From positions 1 to 64,000 of the forward strand of contig NZ_JANFQF010000024.1 in the NCBI RefSeq assembly GCF_024438035.1: DNA of 64,000 bases. Reading direction: 5' to 3'. The stretch comes from Rhodococcus tibetensis (lineage in GTDB: Bacteria > Actinomycetota > Actinomycetes > Mycobacteriales > Mycobacteriaceae). Under the pieces are notes generated by a model. That model was not told the origin of the DNA. It made no database searches and saw nothing but the letters and a program-made list of their open reading frames with translations. Within the stretch, counting starts at the first letter, position 1. Each line of letters starts with the position of its first letter. The position numbers and the translations under genes are program-made. Of this stretch, positions 24,690-33,411 are shown one piece after another.

Positions 24690-26243
24690 ATGTTTCCCGG
24701 AAATTTCGTCGCCACCACCCCGGACAAGCCGGCCGTCGTCCGGCCGTCCACAGGGGAGCAGCTCACCTACCGGGAGCTGGACCAGCGTTCCATCCGGTTG
24801 GCGCGACACCTACGCGGACTGGGCTTGGAGGTCGGGGATCACCTGGCTCTGGTGTCGAGCAACGACCTCCGCGTCCTCGAGGTGTACTGGGCGGCGTTGC
24901 GGTCCGGGCTCTACATCACCGTGGTGAACTGGCACCTCACTGCAGCCGAAGCCGGGTACGTCGTGAACGACTGTGGAGCCGCCGTCCTCATCGCCTCGGC
25001 TGACGCGGCACGAGCGATCCCCACCGACCCGGCGCACTTGCCCGGCGTCCGGCACAGGCTCGTCTACGGCGGTGAACTGGACGGCTTCGACAGCTACGAC
25101 GCGGCGGTGGCGGCGCAGCCCGACGAACCACTGGACTCGCAACCCCGCGGCCAGGACATGCTGTACTCGTCGGGTACGACGGGCAGGCCGAAGGGAATCA
25201 AACCCGCACTGCCGGAAGGCGAAGTGGACTCGACGATGGACCCGTACACGGCAGTGTTCGCGCCGATGTACGGATTCGACGCGGACACCGTCTATCTGTG
25301 CCCCGCACCGCTGTATCATGCGGCGCCCCTTCGCTTCTGCGGCACCATCACGTCTGTCGGCGGAACTATCATCCTCATGGACAAGTTCGACGCCGAGGAG
25401 GCGCTGCGACTGATCGAGAAGTACCAGGTGACGCACAGTCAGTGGGTGCCCACCATGTTCGTGCGAATGCTCAAGCTGCCGAGGGAAGTACGCGAGAAGT
25501 TCGACGTGTCCAGTGTGAAGGTGGCGATTCATGCGGCCGCCCCGTGCCCACCCGACGTGAAACGTTCCATGATCGAGTGGTGGGGTCCGGTGATTCATGA
25601 GTACTACGCCTCCACCGAAGGTGCCGGCGCCACGTTCATCGACAGTGCGCAGGCCCTCGCCAAGCCGGGATCCGTCGGGCACGACGGGGTGATGGGCATC
25701 GTGCACGTCTGCGACGACACCGGTGCGGAGCTACCCATCGGTGAGATCGGAACGGTGTACTGGGAGCGCGAGGAGCGGCCGTTCGAATACCACAACGATC
25801 CGGCCAAGACCGAATCCGCAACGCATCCATATCATCCGACGTGGACCACCAGTGGGGATATCGGGTATCTCGACGCCGATCGCTTTCTGTATCTCACAGA
25901 TCGGGCAGCCTTCATGATCATCTCCGGCGGGGTGAACATCTACCCGCAGGAGTCCGAGAACATTCTCACCATGCATCCCAAGGTCTTCGACGTGGCGGTG
26001 ATCGGTGTACCCGACGAGGAGATGGGCGAACAGGTCAAGGCGGTGGTCCAACTCGTCAACGGTGTCGAGCCGTCGGATGTCGTCGCGCGTGAACTACTGG
26101 ACTACGTGCGTGACCGGGTGACCCACTTCAAGGCGCCGCGCAGCATCGACTTCTCGGACGACCTGCCGCGCACGCCCACGGGCAAACTCGTCAAGCACAA
26201 GCTGCGAGCCCGGTATCTCGCGGAGGCAGAGACGGTCCGCTGA
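24690..26243 (+). CDS. Acyl-CoA synthetase (FadD-type AMP-forming ligase)
   Basis: From the ATG at 24690, with AAAGGAG six bases upstream, the enzyme has 517 residues. A longer frame from 24612 has no ribosome site. Motifs: YSSGTTGRPKGI (about 159-170) for ATP, EYYASTEGAGATF, TTSGDIGYLD (adenylate ribose Asp) and PRTPTGKLVKHKL with the catalytic Lys near the end. It activates a carboxylic acid to its CoA thioester. The binding pocket does not tell which; medium- or long-chain acid is likely. Confidence 0.9.
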   Translation: MFPGNFVATTPDKPAVVRPSTGEQLTYRELDQRSIRLARHLRGLGLEVGDHLALVSSNDLRVLEVYWAALRSGLYITVVNWHLTAAEAGYVVNDCGAAVLIASADAARAIPTDPAHLPGVRHRLVYGGELDGFDSYDAAVAAQPDEPLDSQPRGQDMLYSSGTTGRPKGIKPALPEGEVDSTMDPYTAVFAPMYGFDADTVYLCPAPLYHAAPLRFCGTITSVGGTIILMDKFDAEEALRLIEKYQVTHSQWVPTMFVRMLKLPREVREKFDVSSVKVAIHAAAPCPPDVKRSMIEWWGPVIHEYYASTEGAGATFIDSAQALAKPGSVGHDGVMGIVHVCDDTGAELPIGEIGTVYWEREERPFEYHNDPAKTESATHPYHPTWTTSGDIGYLDADRFLYLTDRAAFMIISGGVNIYPQESENILTMHPKVFDVAVIGVPDEEMGEQVKAVVQLVNGVEPSDVVARELLDYVRDRVTHFKAPRSIDFSDDLPRTPTGKLVKHKLRARYLAEAETVR

Positions 26244-26259
26244 TCCGAGGGTCCCCGCG

Positions 26260-27624
26260 CTACTGCACACGGGGACTCTCGGCGTCGGCCTTCGTGGAAC
26301 GACGGCGGGAAAGTACGTGCAGCACTATCCCGACAGCAAGGAGTAGCGCTGCACGCAGCCAGGTGGCCGCGCTCTGCTGGGTGAGCAACGCAAGGCACGT
26401 GAAGATGGCGAGGATCGGAAGGATCGTCGGGGCCCGGAAGTGGTCGTGCTGCACCGCATCACGACGCAACACGAGCACCGCGATGTTGGTGCTGATGAAG
26501 ACGAAGAGCAGTAGCAGAACCACAGTCTCCGCCAAGGCGGACAGTGAACCGGTGACGCACAGAGCCATGGCGACTGCAGTGGTCGCGACAATTGCCACCC
26601 AGGGAGTCCGACGCCGCGGCAGGACGCGTGCGAACGGACTTGGAAGCAATCCCTCGGATGCCATCCCATATGTGAGTCTGCTCGCCATGATCATCGTCAG
26701 CAGTGCGCCGTTGGCGACGGCGACGAGCGCGATCAGACTGAACAGGCGAGACGGAACGCCGACGTCGGCCGCCGAGACCACCGCCAGCAAGGGGCCCGAA
26801 GATGCGGCGAGTTCGTCTGCGGGAAGGACCACCGAGACAGCGAGACCGACGAGGACGTAGACGACGCCCGCCGTCAGCAAGGCCCCGAACAGCGCGCGCG
26901 GGTACACCTTGCGCACGTTGGTCACCTCTTCGGCGACGTTCGCGGACGTCTCGAAGCCGACGAACGAGTAATACGCGAGCAGGGCGGCGGCCAGCACCGC
27001 GAGCGCCGGCGAACGGCTGTCGTCGAATTCGACCACCCGGCCCAGGGTGCCGTCGCCGCGCCCGAGCACGATGCCGGCGAGAACCACGACCAGAACCAGG
27101 CCGGTGACCTCCACCACTGTCATCACGACGTTCGCGCGCATCGACTCCTTGATGCCCCGTGCATTGAGAAGTCCCACGAGAAGAAGGAACACGAGTGCTG
27201 CAGGAACCGTCGGCACATCCAGGAATACGGCAAGGTAGTCGCCGGAGAACGCGAGGGCGAGTCCCGCTGCGCTCGTGACGCCCGCCGCCAGCATCGAGAA
27301 CCCGACGAGGAACGAGATCATCGGCTTCCGATACGCCCGCTGGGCGAACACCGCAGCCCCGCCGGCGCGCGGATACTTGGTGACCAGTTCGGCATACGAG
27401 GTCGCCGTCAGCAATGCCATCGCCAGTGCCACCAGCAGTGGCACCCACACTGCACCGCCCACCTCGCCGGCGATGACCCCCACCAATGCATAGATACCGG
27501 CGCCCAGGACGTCGCCGAGGATGAACACGAACAGTAGAGGGCCCGTGATGGCCCTGGCGAGAACGGTCCCGTTCCCGGCGCCCTCGAGGCGTTCGGTATC
27601 TCCCTCGTTCACGGCTCGTCGCAT
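26260..27624 (-). CDS. APC-superfamily amino-acid/polyamine permease
   Basis: The 454-residue protein has about 12 helices. The first, FVFILGDVLGAGIYALVG, holds the G-x-G-I/A-G-I substrate loop of the APC fold, and TSYAELVTKYPRAGGAAVF is the conserved helix 2-3 loop. LGFETSANVAEE-like FVGFETSANVAEEVTN marks helix 6. The cationic amino-acid transporter group is the best match. The ATG at 27624 is used; a TTG two codons upstream is less likely. The end is 16 bases from the convergent acyl-CoA synthetase. Confidence 0.87.
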   Translation of the reverse strand: MRRAVNEGDTERLEGAGNGTVLARAITGPLLFVFILGDVLGAGIYALVGVIAGEVGGAVWVPLLVALAMALLTATSYAELVTKYPRAGGAAVFAQRAYRKPMISFLVGFSMLAAGVTSAAGLALAFSGDYLAVFLDVPTVPAALVFLLLVGLLNARGIKESMRANVVMTVVEVTGLVLVVVLAGIVLGRGDGTLGRVVEFDDSRSPALAVLAAALLAYYSFVGFETSANVAEEVTNVRKVYPRALFGALLTAGVVYVLVGLAVSVVLPADELAASSGPLLAVVSAADVGVPSRLFSLIALVAVANGALLTMIMASRLTYGMASEGLLPSPFARVLPRRRTPWVAIVATTAVAMALCVTGSLSALAETVVLLLLFVFISTNIAVLVLRRDAVQHDHFRAPTILPILAIFTCLALLTQQSAATWLRAALLLAVGIVLHVLSRRRSTKADAESPRVQ

Positions 27625-27677
27625 CTGCAAGGTTCATCCCGTCTGCCACGGTGACATGCCGCCACCTTCAGGTGCAG

Positions 27678-27902
27678 TCATGTACCCAGCAGGCACGCTC
27701 TCAAACTGATGCACGTTACGTCGGCGGGGTCCTGCGTCGCCGGCGTTTCGTGTGCGGTCGCGGTCCCGCATCGTGGACAGTGCGGCGCTGTCCGGTCCGT
27801 GAGGAACACTCCGCAGTCGGGGCAGACACGGTCGAGCCAGCACGCCGACTCGCCGCCGAGATCCTCGTCGGCGAGGTCGCCGGGTTTCGCCTCGCCGGTC
27901 AC
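27678..27902 (-). CDS. Small zinc-ribbon protein
   Basis: The GTG at 27902 overlaps the stop of the DUF488 gene by four bases and yields 74 residues. The middle has VCPDCGVFLTDRTAPHCPRCG, two C-x2-C knuckles about 15 residues apart, a zinc ribbon. A lone Cys precedes at ESACWLDR. The overlapped start supports it as a real gene. Function unknown; ribbon proteins of this size often bind nucleic acid or partner proteins. Confidence 0.65.
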   Translation of the reverse strand: MTGEAKPGDLADEDLGGESACWLDRVCPDCGVFLTDRTAPHCPRCGTATAHETPATQDPADVTCISLRACLLGT

Positions 27903-28294
27903 CGCTGACCGCGCAGGTATTCGGCGAGGACCTCGGCGTGACTGTGAGTGACGTCCTTGGTGGCGGTCAAGAGGACGATGGGGCGCCCGTGCGCGAGGTC
28001 CCGGATCCTCGCGAGCGCCTTGCGGCCCGGCGGGGAGTCCAGCTCGGATACGTACCGTTCCCGGAACTCGCTGAAGGCTGCGACATCGTGTGAATACCAA
28101 TGACGCAGCTCGGTCGAGGGTGCGAGATCGCGGGCCCAGTCGTCGAAGTGAAAAGCATCCTTGCGAAGGCCGCGCGGCCAGAGCCGGTCGACGAAGAGCC
28201 GGAGTCCGTTGCCGTCGGTGGGGTGGTCGTAGACCCGTTCTACCACTACGGCCGATTCGACGTCCGTTGCCCGCCGTTCGTGTGGCTTGTGCAT
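27899..28294 (-). CDS. DUF488 (YeaO-like) protein
   Basis: The 131-residue protein shows RVYDHPTDGNGLRLFVDRLW and PRGLRKD, then HDVAAFSEFRERYVSEL and IVLLTATKDVTHSHAEVLAEYL. This is the typical layout of DUF488/YeaO, whose biochemical role is unsettled. The ATG at 28294 faces the pnt operon, and a perfect CRP-like site lies 56 bases upstream. It is translationally joined to the zinc-ribbon gene. Confidence 0.85.
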   Translation of the reverse strand: MHKPHERRATDVESAVVVERVYDHPTDGNGLRLFVDRLWPRGLRKDAFHFDDWARDLAPSTELRHWYSHDVAAFSEFRERYVSELDSPPGRKALARIRDLAHGRPIVLLTATKDVTHSHAEVLAEYLRGQR

Positions 28295-28349
28295 GGTCGA
28301 ACCTCCGCTTCTGTGCGGTTGCCTCTCCTCAGCCTACGACTCGACCGTG

Positions 28350-28365
28350 TGTGACTGGGCTCACA
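28350..28365. promoter_or_regulatory. Perfect CRP/GlxR-type palindrome between DUF488 and pntA1
   Basis: TGTGACTGGGCTCACA matches TGTGA-N6-TCACA without mismatch. It lies 56 bases upstream of the DUF488 start and 199 bases upstream of pntA1 in the only divergent promoter region serving both. Confidence 0.65.
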
Positions 28366-28563
28366 AAGATGCCGAAAGACGTGTGAGAACGGCTGTTCGG
28401 ACTCGATTCAGACGGGTCTGCGCCGGCTGCTCTGTTCCCTACGTCACGCGGTCTCTGGCTATCATCAGCTGAATTCAGTCGAGGCGGGGGACACTTTCCG
28501 CTCATCATCGGTTGGTTGCCGCTCGTGGCGGCATGCAGACCATCTACCGCAGGAAGTCGATAA

Positions 28564-29676
28564 ATGGATACATCGCAGAGCGCGGCGCAGCCGCGCCCGA
28601 CGGTTGGCGTTCCTCGTGAGTTGAACGAGGACGAGCGTCGGGTGGCGTTGGTGCCGAAGATCGTGGCCGCATTGACGGGTAAGGGTGTCGATGTGGTGGT
28701 CGAGTCGGGTGCCGGGTTGGGCGCGCTGATTCCGGACGAGCTGTATGTCGGGGCGGGCGCGAAGATCGGCGATCCGTGGTCGGCGGACGTAGTGGTCAAG
28801 GTCGCCCCGCCGTCGAACGAGGAAGTCGGCCGCTTTCACTCCGGTCAGACGTTGATCGGGTTCCTCGCCCCGCGCAACCAGGACAATCAGGTCGCCGCGT
28901 TGCAGGCGGCGGGAGTGCAGGCATTCGCGGTCGAGGCGATACCTCGGATCTCCCGCGCCCAGGTGATGGACGCGTTGTCGTCGCAGGCGAATGTGGCCGG
29001 GTACAAGGCGGTGTTGTTGGCGGCGTCGGAGTCGACGCGGTTCTTCCCGATGCTCACCACCGCCGCGGGCACCGTCAAGCCGGCGACGGTGTTGGTGCTC
29101 GGTGTCGGTGTCGCGGGTTTGCAGGCGTTGGCGACGGCGAAGCGGCTCGGTGGCCGGGCCACCGGCTACGACGTGCGCCCGGAGGTGGCCGATCAGGTTC
29201 GATCGGTTGGTGCGCAGTGGCTGGATCTGGGGATCGACGCCGCCGGCGAGGGCGGCTACGCCCGCGAACTCACCGACGAGGAACGGGCGCAGCAGCAGCA
29301 GGCGCTCGAGGACGCCATCAAAGGCTTCGACGTGGTCATCACCACCGCCCTGGTGCCGGGCCGTCCGGCACCGCGGTTGGTGACCGCGGCCGCGGTCGAG
29401 GGCATGAAGCCCGGCAGTGTGGTAGTCGATCTGGCCGGAGAGACCGGCGGTAACTGTGAGCTCACCGAACCGGGTCAGACCGTGGTCAAGCACGGGGTGA
29501 CGATCTGCTCGCCGCTGAACCTGCCCGCGTCGATGCCCGAGCATGCCTCCGAGCTGTACTCGAAGAACGTTTCGGCATTGCTCGAGTTGATGCTCGTCGA
29601 CGGGGCACTGGCCCCCGATTTCTCGGACGAGGTCCTCGCCGCGTCCTGCGTCACCCGTGAGGAGAGTGTGTCCTAG
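28564..29676 (+). CDS. pntAA: Proton-translocating NAD(P)+ transhydrogenase, alpha-1 (NAD-binding) subunit
   Basis: This is domain I of the transhydrogenase that moves hydride between NADH and NADP+ using the proton gradient. The 370-residue protein has VGVPRELNEDERRVALVP at the start, TTAAGTVKPATVLVLGVGVAGLQALATAKRLG (read as a Rossmann fold near 160-195) and a CitPLNLPASMPEHAS-like ending ICSPLNLPASMPEHASELY. GCAGGAAG lies about eight bases before the ATG. It lacks the membrane helices, which are on the next gene, as in three-subunit enzymes of Rhodospirillum and actinobacteria. Confidence 0.95.
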   Translation: MDTSQSAAQPRPTVGVPRELNEDERRVALVPKIVAALTGKGVDVVVESGAGLGALIPDELYVGAGAKIGDPWSADVVVKVAPPSNEEVGRFHSGQTLIGFLAPRNQDNQVAALQAAGVQAFAVEAIPRISRAQVMDALSSQANVAGYKAVLLAASESTRFFPMLTTAAGTVKPATVLVLGVGVAGLQALATAKRLGGRATGYDVRPEVADQVRSVGAQWLDLGIDAAGEGGYARELTDEERAQQQQALEDAIKGFDVVITTALVPGRPAPRLVTAAAVEGMKPGSVVVDLAGETGGNCELTEPGQTVVKHGVTICSPLNLPASMPEHASELYSKNVSALLELMLVDGALAPDFSDEVLAASCVTREESVS

Positions 29677-30006
29677 ATGTACACCGAACTGTTGGCGAAT
29701 ATCGCGATCCTGGTGTTGTCCGGGTTCGTGGGGTTCGCGGTCATCTCGAAGGTCCCGAATACATTGCATACCCCGCTGATGTCGGGCACGAACGCCATCC
29801 ACGGCATCGTCGTGCTCGGCGCCCTGGTGGTGCTCGGCAAGGTAGACAACCCGCCGTGGGGCCTGCAGGTGATCCTGTTCGTCGCCCTGGTCTTCGGAAC
29901 GATCAACGTGGTCGGTGGTTTCGTGGTCACCGACCGCATGCTCGCGATGTTCAAGTCCAAGCCTGTTGCGCCTGTCGCTGCTGCCCAGAAGGGTGGGGAC
30001 AAGTAA
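29677..30006 (+). CDS. pntAB: Transhydrogenase alpha-2 (membrane) subunit
   Basis: The ATG directly follows the alpha-1 stop. The 109-residue protein carries about three to four membrane helices (LLANIAILVLSGFVGFAVIS, AIHGIVVLGALVVLG, WGLQVILFVALVFGTINVV) and TPLMSGTNAIHGIV, the loop conserved in domain II. With the beta subunit it forms the proton channel in the cytoplasmic membrane. Confidence 0.95.
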   Translation: MYTELLANIAILVLSGFVGFAVISKVPNTLHTPLMSGTNAIHGIVVLGALVVLGKVDNPPWGLQVILFVALVFGTINVVGGFVVTDRMLAMFKSKPVAPVAAAQKGGDK

Positions 30007-31430
30007 TGGAGTACCTCGTCAACGTGCTGTACATCGTCGCGTTCGGCATGTTCATCTACGGTCTGATGGGCCTGACCGGCCCGAAGACCGCGGTCCGCGG
30101 TAACCAGATCGCCGCGGCCGGTATGGCGCTCGCCGTGATCGCGACGCTGATCGCGATTCGCGACACCTCGAACTGGGTGCTGATCGTGACCGGTCTGGTC
30201 ATCGGTGTGGTGCTCGGTGTGCCGCCGGCGTTGCGGACGAAGATGACGGCGATGCCGCAGCTGGTGGCCCTGTTCAACGGAGTCGGCGGCGGCACCGTCG
30301 CCCTCATCGCCTACGCCGAGTTCCTCGACTCGGACGGGTTCACCGCCTTCGCGCACGGTGAGTCGCCGACGGTGCACATCGTCATCGCGTCGCTGTTCGC
30401 GGCGATCATCGGGTCCATATCGTTCTGGGGTTCGGTCATCGCCTTCCTCAAGTTGCAGGAAACCCTGCCGGGCCGCCCGATCGGCATCGGCCGGTTGCAG
30501 CAGCCGCTCAACGCGCTGTTGCTGCTCGGGGCCGTAGCGTTGGCGGTGATCATCGGAATCCGGGCGATCGACCCGGCCGGTCCGACCAGCCAGTGGTGGA
30601 TCGTCGGTGTCCTGGTTCTCGCCGCGGTCCTGGGGTTGATGGTGGTGTTGCCGATCGGCGGCGCCGACATGCCCGTGGTGATCTCGTTGCTCAACGCGTT
30701 GACCGGGTTGTCCGCGGCGGCCGCCGGTTTGGCACTGAATAATCAGGCGATGATCGTGGCCGGCATGATCGTCGGCGCGTCGGGTTCGATCCTGACCAAC
30801 CTGATGGCGAAGGCGATGAACCGGTCCATTCCGGCGATCGTGGCCGGCGGATTCGGTGGCGGCGGCGGCGCCGCGGCGGTCGGGGACGGAACGGTGAAGA
30901 CGGCGAAGTCCACCTCGGCGGCGGACGCGGCGATCCAGATGGCGTACGCCAATCAGGTCATCGTGGTGCCCGGGTACGGCTTGGCGGTCGCGCAGGCCCA
31001 GCACGCGGTCAAGGACATGGCCAAGATGCTCGAGTCGAAGGGTGTCGAGGTCAAGTACGCCATTCACCCGGTCGCAGGCCGGATGCCCGGGCACATGAAC
31101 GTGCTGCTCGCCGAGGCCGACGTCGAGTACGACGCGATGAAGGAAATGGACGACATCAACGACGAGTTCGCCCGCACCGACGTCACCCTGGTGATCGGCG
31201 CGAACGATGTCACCAACCCCGCCGCCCGCAACGACCCGTCGTCCCCGATCCACGGGATGCCGATCCTGAACGTGGATCAGTCGAAGTCGGTGATCGTGCT
31301 CAAGCGGTCGATGAACTCCGGCTTCGCCGGCATCGAGAACCCGCTTTTCTACGCGGACACCACCTCGATGCTCTTCGGCGACGCCAAGAAGTCCGTCGCC
31401 GACGTCACCGAGGAACTCAAAGCCCTGTAG
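30006..31430 (+). CDS. pntB: Transhydrogenase beta subunit
   Basis: Start overlaps the preceding stop by one base (TAATG). The 474-residue protein has about eight or nine helices and then the NADP-binding domain III: VIVVPGYGLAVAQAQHAV (about 318-335), VKYAIHPVAGRMPGHMNVLL, DVTLVIGANDVTNPAARND and KRSMNSGFAGIENPLFY. These are diagnostic. The complete set should supply NADPH, which suits lipid synthesis. The operon ends in the large palindrome at 31441. Confidence 0.95.
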   Translation: MEYLVNVLYIVAFGMFIYGLMGLTGPKTAVRGNQIAAAGMALAVIATLIAIRDTSNWVLIVTGLVIGVVLGVPPALRTKMTAMPQLVALFNGVGGGTVALIAYAEFLDSDGFTAFAHGESPTVHIVIASLFAAIIGSISFWGSVIAFLKLQETLPGRPIGIGRLQQPLNALLLLGAVALAVIIGIRAIDPAGPTSQWWIVGVLVLAAVLGLMVVLPIGGADMPVVISLLNALTGLSAAAAGLALNNQAMIVAGMIVGASGSILTNLMAKAMNRSIPAIVAGGFGGGGGAAAVGDGTVKTAKSTSAADAAIQMAYANQVIVVPGYGLAVAQAQHAVKDMAKMLESKGVEVKYAIHPVAGRMPGHMNVLLAEADVEYDAMKEMDDINDEFARTDVTLVIGANDVTNPAARNDPSSPIHGMPILNVDQSKSVIVLKRSMNSGFAGIENPLFYADTTSMLFGDAKKSVADVTEELKAL

Positions 31431-31440
31431 GCGGCTCCGC

Positions 31441-31490
31441 CGCCCGTGCGTGGTTAACGAGTGCAGAGACTCGTTAACCACGCACGGGCG
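31441..31490. terminator. Perfect 22-bp inverted repeat between pntB and PAP2 genes
   Basis: Arms 31441-31462 and 31469-31490 pair without mismatch around the loop GCAGAG. Each arm includes GTTAACGAGT. It lies 10 bases from each of two convergent stop codons (31430 and 31500), so it probably ends transcription from both sides. No T-run follows. A damaged copy is at 217-250. Confidence 0.85.
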
Positions 31491-31499
31491 CGAAGCGCC

Positions 31500-32144
31500 T
31501 CAGAGGCGGAGGCTGCTGCGGTGCCGGGAGAAGGCCATGGCCGCGGTGTCGGGGCGTAGCTCCTCCCGTTTCGCGGCGACGGGGGAGTACAGCATCAGCG
31601 TCGACGCCAGCGCCCACCAGATCGAGGACACGACAAGGCTCGCTACGAGCCCGTAGACGCTGATGGGATCGACGAGCGCCGAGGCTCCCGCGACGCCGAG
31701 GATCAGGGCGAACCCCAGGCCAGCGATCACGGGCCGGAAACGCGGCGCCGATACCAGGATTGCCGAGCCATAGAGGGCCGCGGCGGCGACGACGTGCCCG
31801 CTCGGGAGCAGGACGGACGGTGCATCCGCCGCCCAGGCCCGCACGGCGGCGCTGGTGAGGTTCGCTCCGAGACAGAGCGCCAGGACCGCCCCGATTCCGT
31901 ACGAGAGTTTCCGCAACATCGCGACCACCGCGAGGACGACGGTCGCGACGAGTACGGAGGTGACGTCGATGGTGCTGATCACCTGGTCCGCGACGGATCG
32001 TAACGGCTCTGGGAACGTGAGCGCAGTCGATGCAGGTTTGACGAGGTACAGCGCGCACAGCAGCACCGTGCCCGCCGCGGATACGGCAAGACGGTGAACG
32101 CTGCGGCGCAGCGTGCTGTTCGATTCGGTCACGGTATCCAGCAT
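31500..32144 (-). CDS. PAP2-like membrane phosphatase, degenerate
   Basis: From the ATG at 32144 the product has 214 residues and about six membrane helices. PSVLLPSGHVVAAAALYG (about 120-137) matches the PSGH motif of PAP2 lipid phosphatases. The other two catalytic motifs, K-x6-RP before it and SR-x5-H-x3-D after it, are not seen: the region after it reads VDPISVYGLVASLVVSSIWW. So it is a PAP2-fold protein that may lack activity. The region upstream of the start has no clear ribosome site. Confidence 0.7.
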   Translation of the reverse strand: MLDTVTESNSTLRRSVHRLAVSAAGTVLLCALYLVKPASTALTFPEPLRSVADQVISTIDVTSVLVATVVLAVVAMLRKLSYGIGAVLALCLGANLTSAAVRAWAADAPSVLLPSGHVVAAAALYGSAILVSAPRFRPVIAGLGFALILGVAGASALVDPISVYGLVASLVVSSIWWALASTLMLYSPVAAKREELRPDTAAMAFSRHRSSLRL

Positions 32145-32164
32145 GCCAACCGACGCTGAACGAA

Positions 32165-33391
32165 CTATGAGAGCGCGCTGTGATCCCGGAGTACGGCGTG
32201 GGGTGTTCGCCGGACCGCACCGGCACACGCAGCGGCGATCAACACACACCCCAGTGGCACCACCATCGCGGTTGTGAGGGGAATCACCTGAGTGATCCAG
32301 CCGATGGTGGCCGGCCCGGCGAGGAATCCGACATATCCGAGGCCGACGACGCGGGACATGTTGGTGCCCGCGGACCCCGAGCCGAGGTTGCCCGCGGCGG
32401 TGAAGATTTGAGGAACTCCTCCGGAGAGCCCCAAACCGAACAGTGCCCAGCCGAAGATCGTGAGCGGGAGTATCTCGGACATGAGCACGAGCCCCAATCC
32501 GGCGGCGGCGATCAGCGTGCCGTAGCGGACGACTGCGACGGGCCCCAGAGCGCCACTGACCCGGTCGGCGGTGAACCGTCCAGCCGTCATCATCACCGAG
32601 AAGGCGCCGAACGCGAGGGCGGCGACCGAGTCGGAGGTGGCGAGGTGCTCTTTGACCTGCAGCGCACTCCAGTCGTTGGCGGCGCCTTCGGCGAGCATGA
32701 GCACGAACGCGATGCCGCCGAGCGCCAGGACTCGTGCCGACAGTCTTCCGTGCGCTTTCTCTTCGGGTGTGACCTTCTCCGCGTCGCGCGGTCGATCCTG
32801 CATGAGCCACCGTGCACTCACCGCGACGGTCGCGATCCCGATGCCCCCGGCGACCAGGAGCGCCGCGGCCGGCGTCCAGTCTGCGGCGAGTGTTGCGGCG
32901 CCGACGAGCGATCCTGCGACCCCGCCGACGGAGAAGAGGGCGTGGAAGGCCGACATGATGGGCCGCCGGTAGCGCTGTTCCACCTCGACTGCCTGCGAGT
33001 TCATCGAAACGTCGAGCGCCCCGTTGGCGAAGCCGAAGACAAGAAGTGCGAGACCCAGCTGCCACGCCTCGGTCGCCAGTCCGGGGCCGACCGTCGCGAC
33101 CGACAGGGTGAGCCCGGCGGCGATCACGGTCCGCCTGCTTCCGATTCGGTCGGCGAGGGGGCCGGTGAGCTGCATGCCGATGATCGCGCCGATCGCCAGC
33201 AGGAGAAGCAGCGACCCGAGCGTGGAGTGGCTGATCCCGGTACGGCCCTCGATCGCGGGGATGTGGACCACCCACATCCCGAGGAGGAACCCGTTGATCC
33301 CGAAGATTACGAAGATCGCCGCGCGGGCGGACCTGAGAACTTCCGGGACCCGTGCGCGCCTGTTCACCGCGGGCGGTTGAGATGTACTCAC
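32165..33391 (-). CDS. MFS transporter, YbjJ/fucose-permease-like
   Basis: The GTG at 33391 gives 408 residues and 12 predicted helices: FVIFGINGFLLGMWVVHIPAI in helix 1, GPLADRIGSRRTVIAAG as the 2-3 loop motif, FGFANGALDVSMNSQAVEVE in helix 4 and later GLSGGVPQIFTAAGNLG. The N-D-x-S-MN pattern is typical of the YbjJ and FucP-like group. Substrate unknown. The start lies 20 bases past the E2 stop, so it may be read through from the bkd operon. That would make transport of a branched acid possible, but this is a guess. Confidence 0.82.
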   Translation of the reverse strand: MSTSQPPAVNRRARVPEVLRSARAAIFVIFGINGFLLGMWVVHIPAIEGRTGISHSTLGSLLLLLAIGAIIGMQLTGPLADRIGSRRTVIAAGLTLSVATVGPGLATEAWQLGLALLVFGFANGALDVSMNSQAVEVEQRYRRPIMSAFHALFSVGGVAGSLVGAATLAADWTPAAALLVAGGIGIATVAVSARWLMQDRPRDAEKVTPEEKAHGRLSARVLALGGIAFVLMLAEGAANDWSALQVKEHLATSDSVAALAFGAFSVMMTAGRFTADRVSGALGPVAVVRYGTLIAAAGLGLVLMSEILPLTIFGWALFGLGLSGGVPQIFTAAGNLGSGSAGTNMSRVVGLGYVGFLAGPATIGWITQVIPLTTAMVVPLGCVLIAAACAGAVRRTPHAVLRDHSALS

Positions 33392-33411
33392 GGGGCTAAA
33401 CGTACCCAGGC

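Noticed and set aside
29673..31481. 602-codon minus-strand frame
   Set aside because: Antisense of pntA2-pntB, without recognisable domain.
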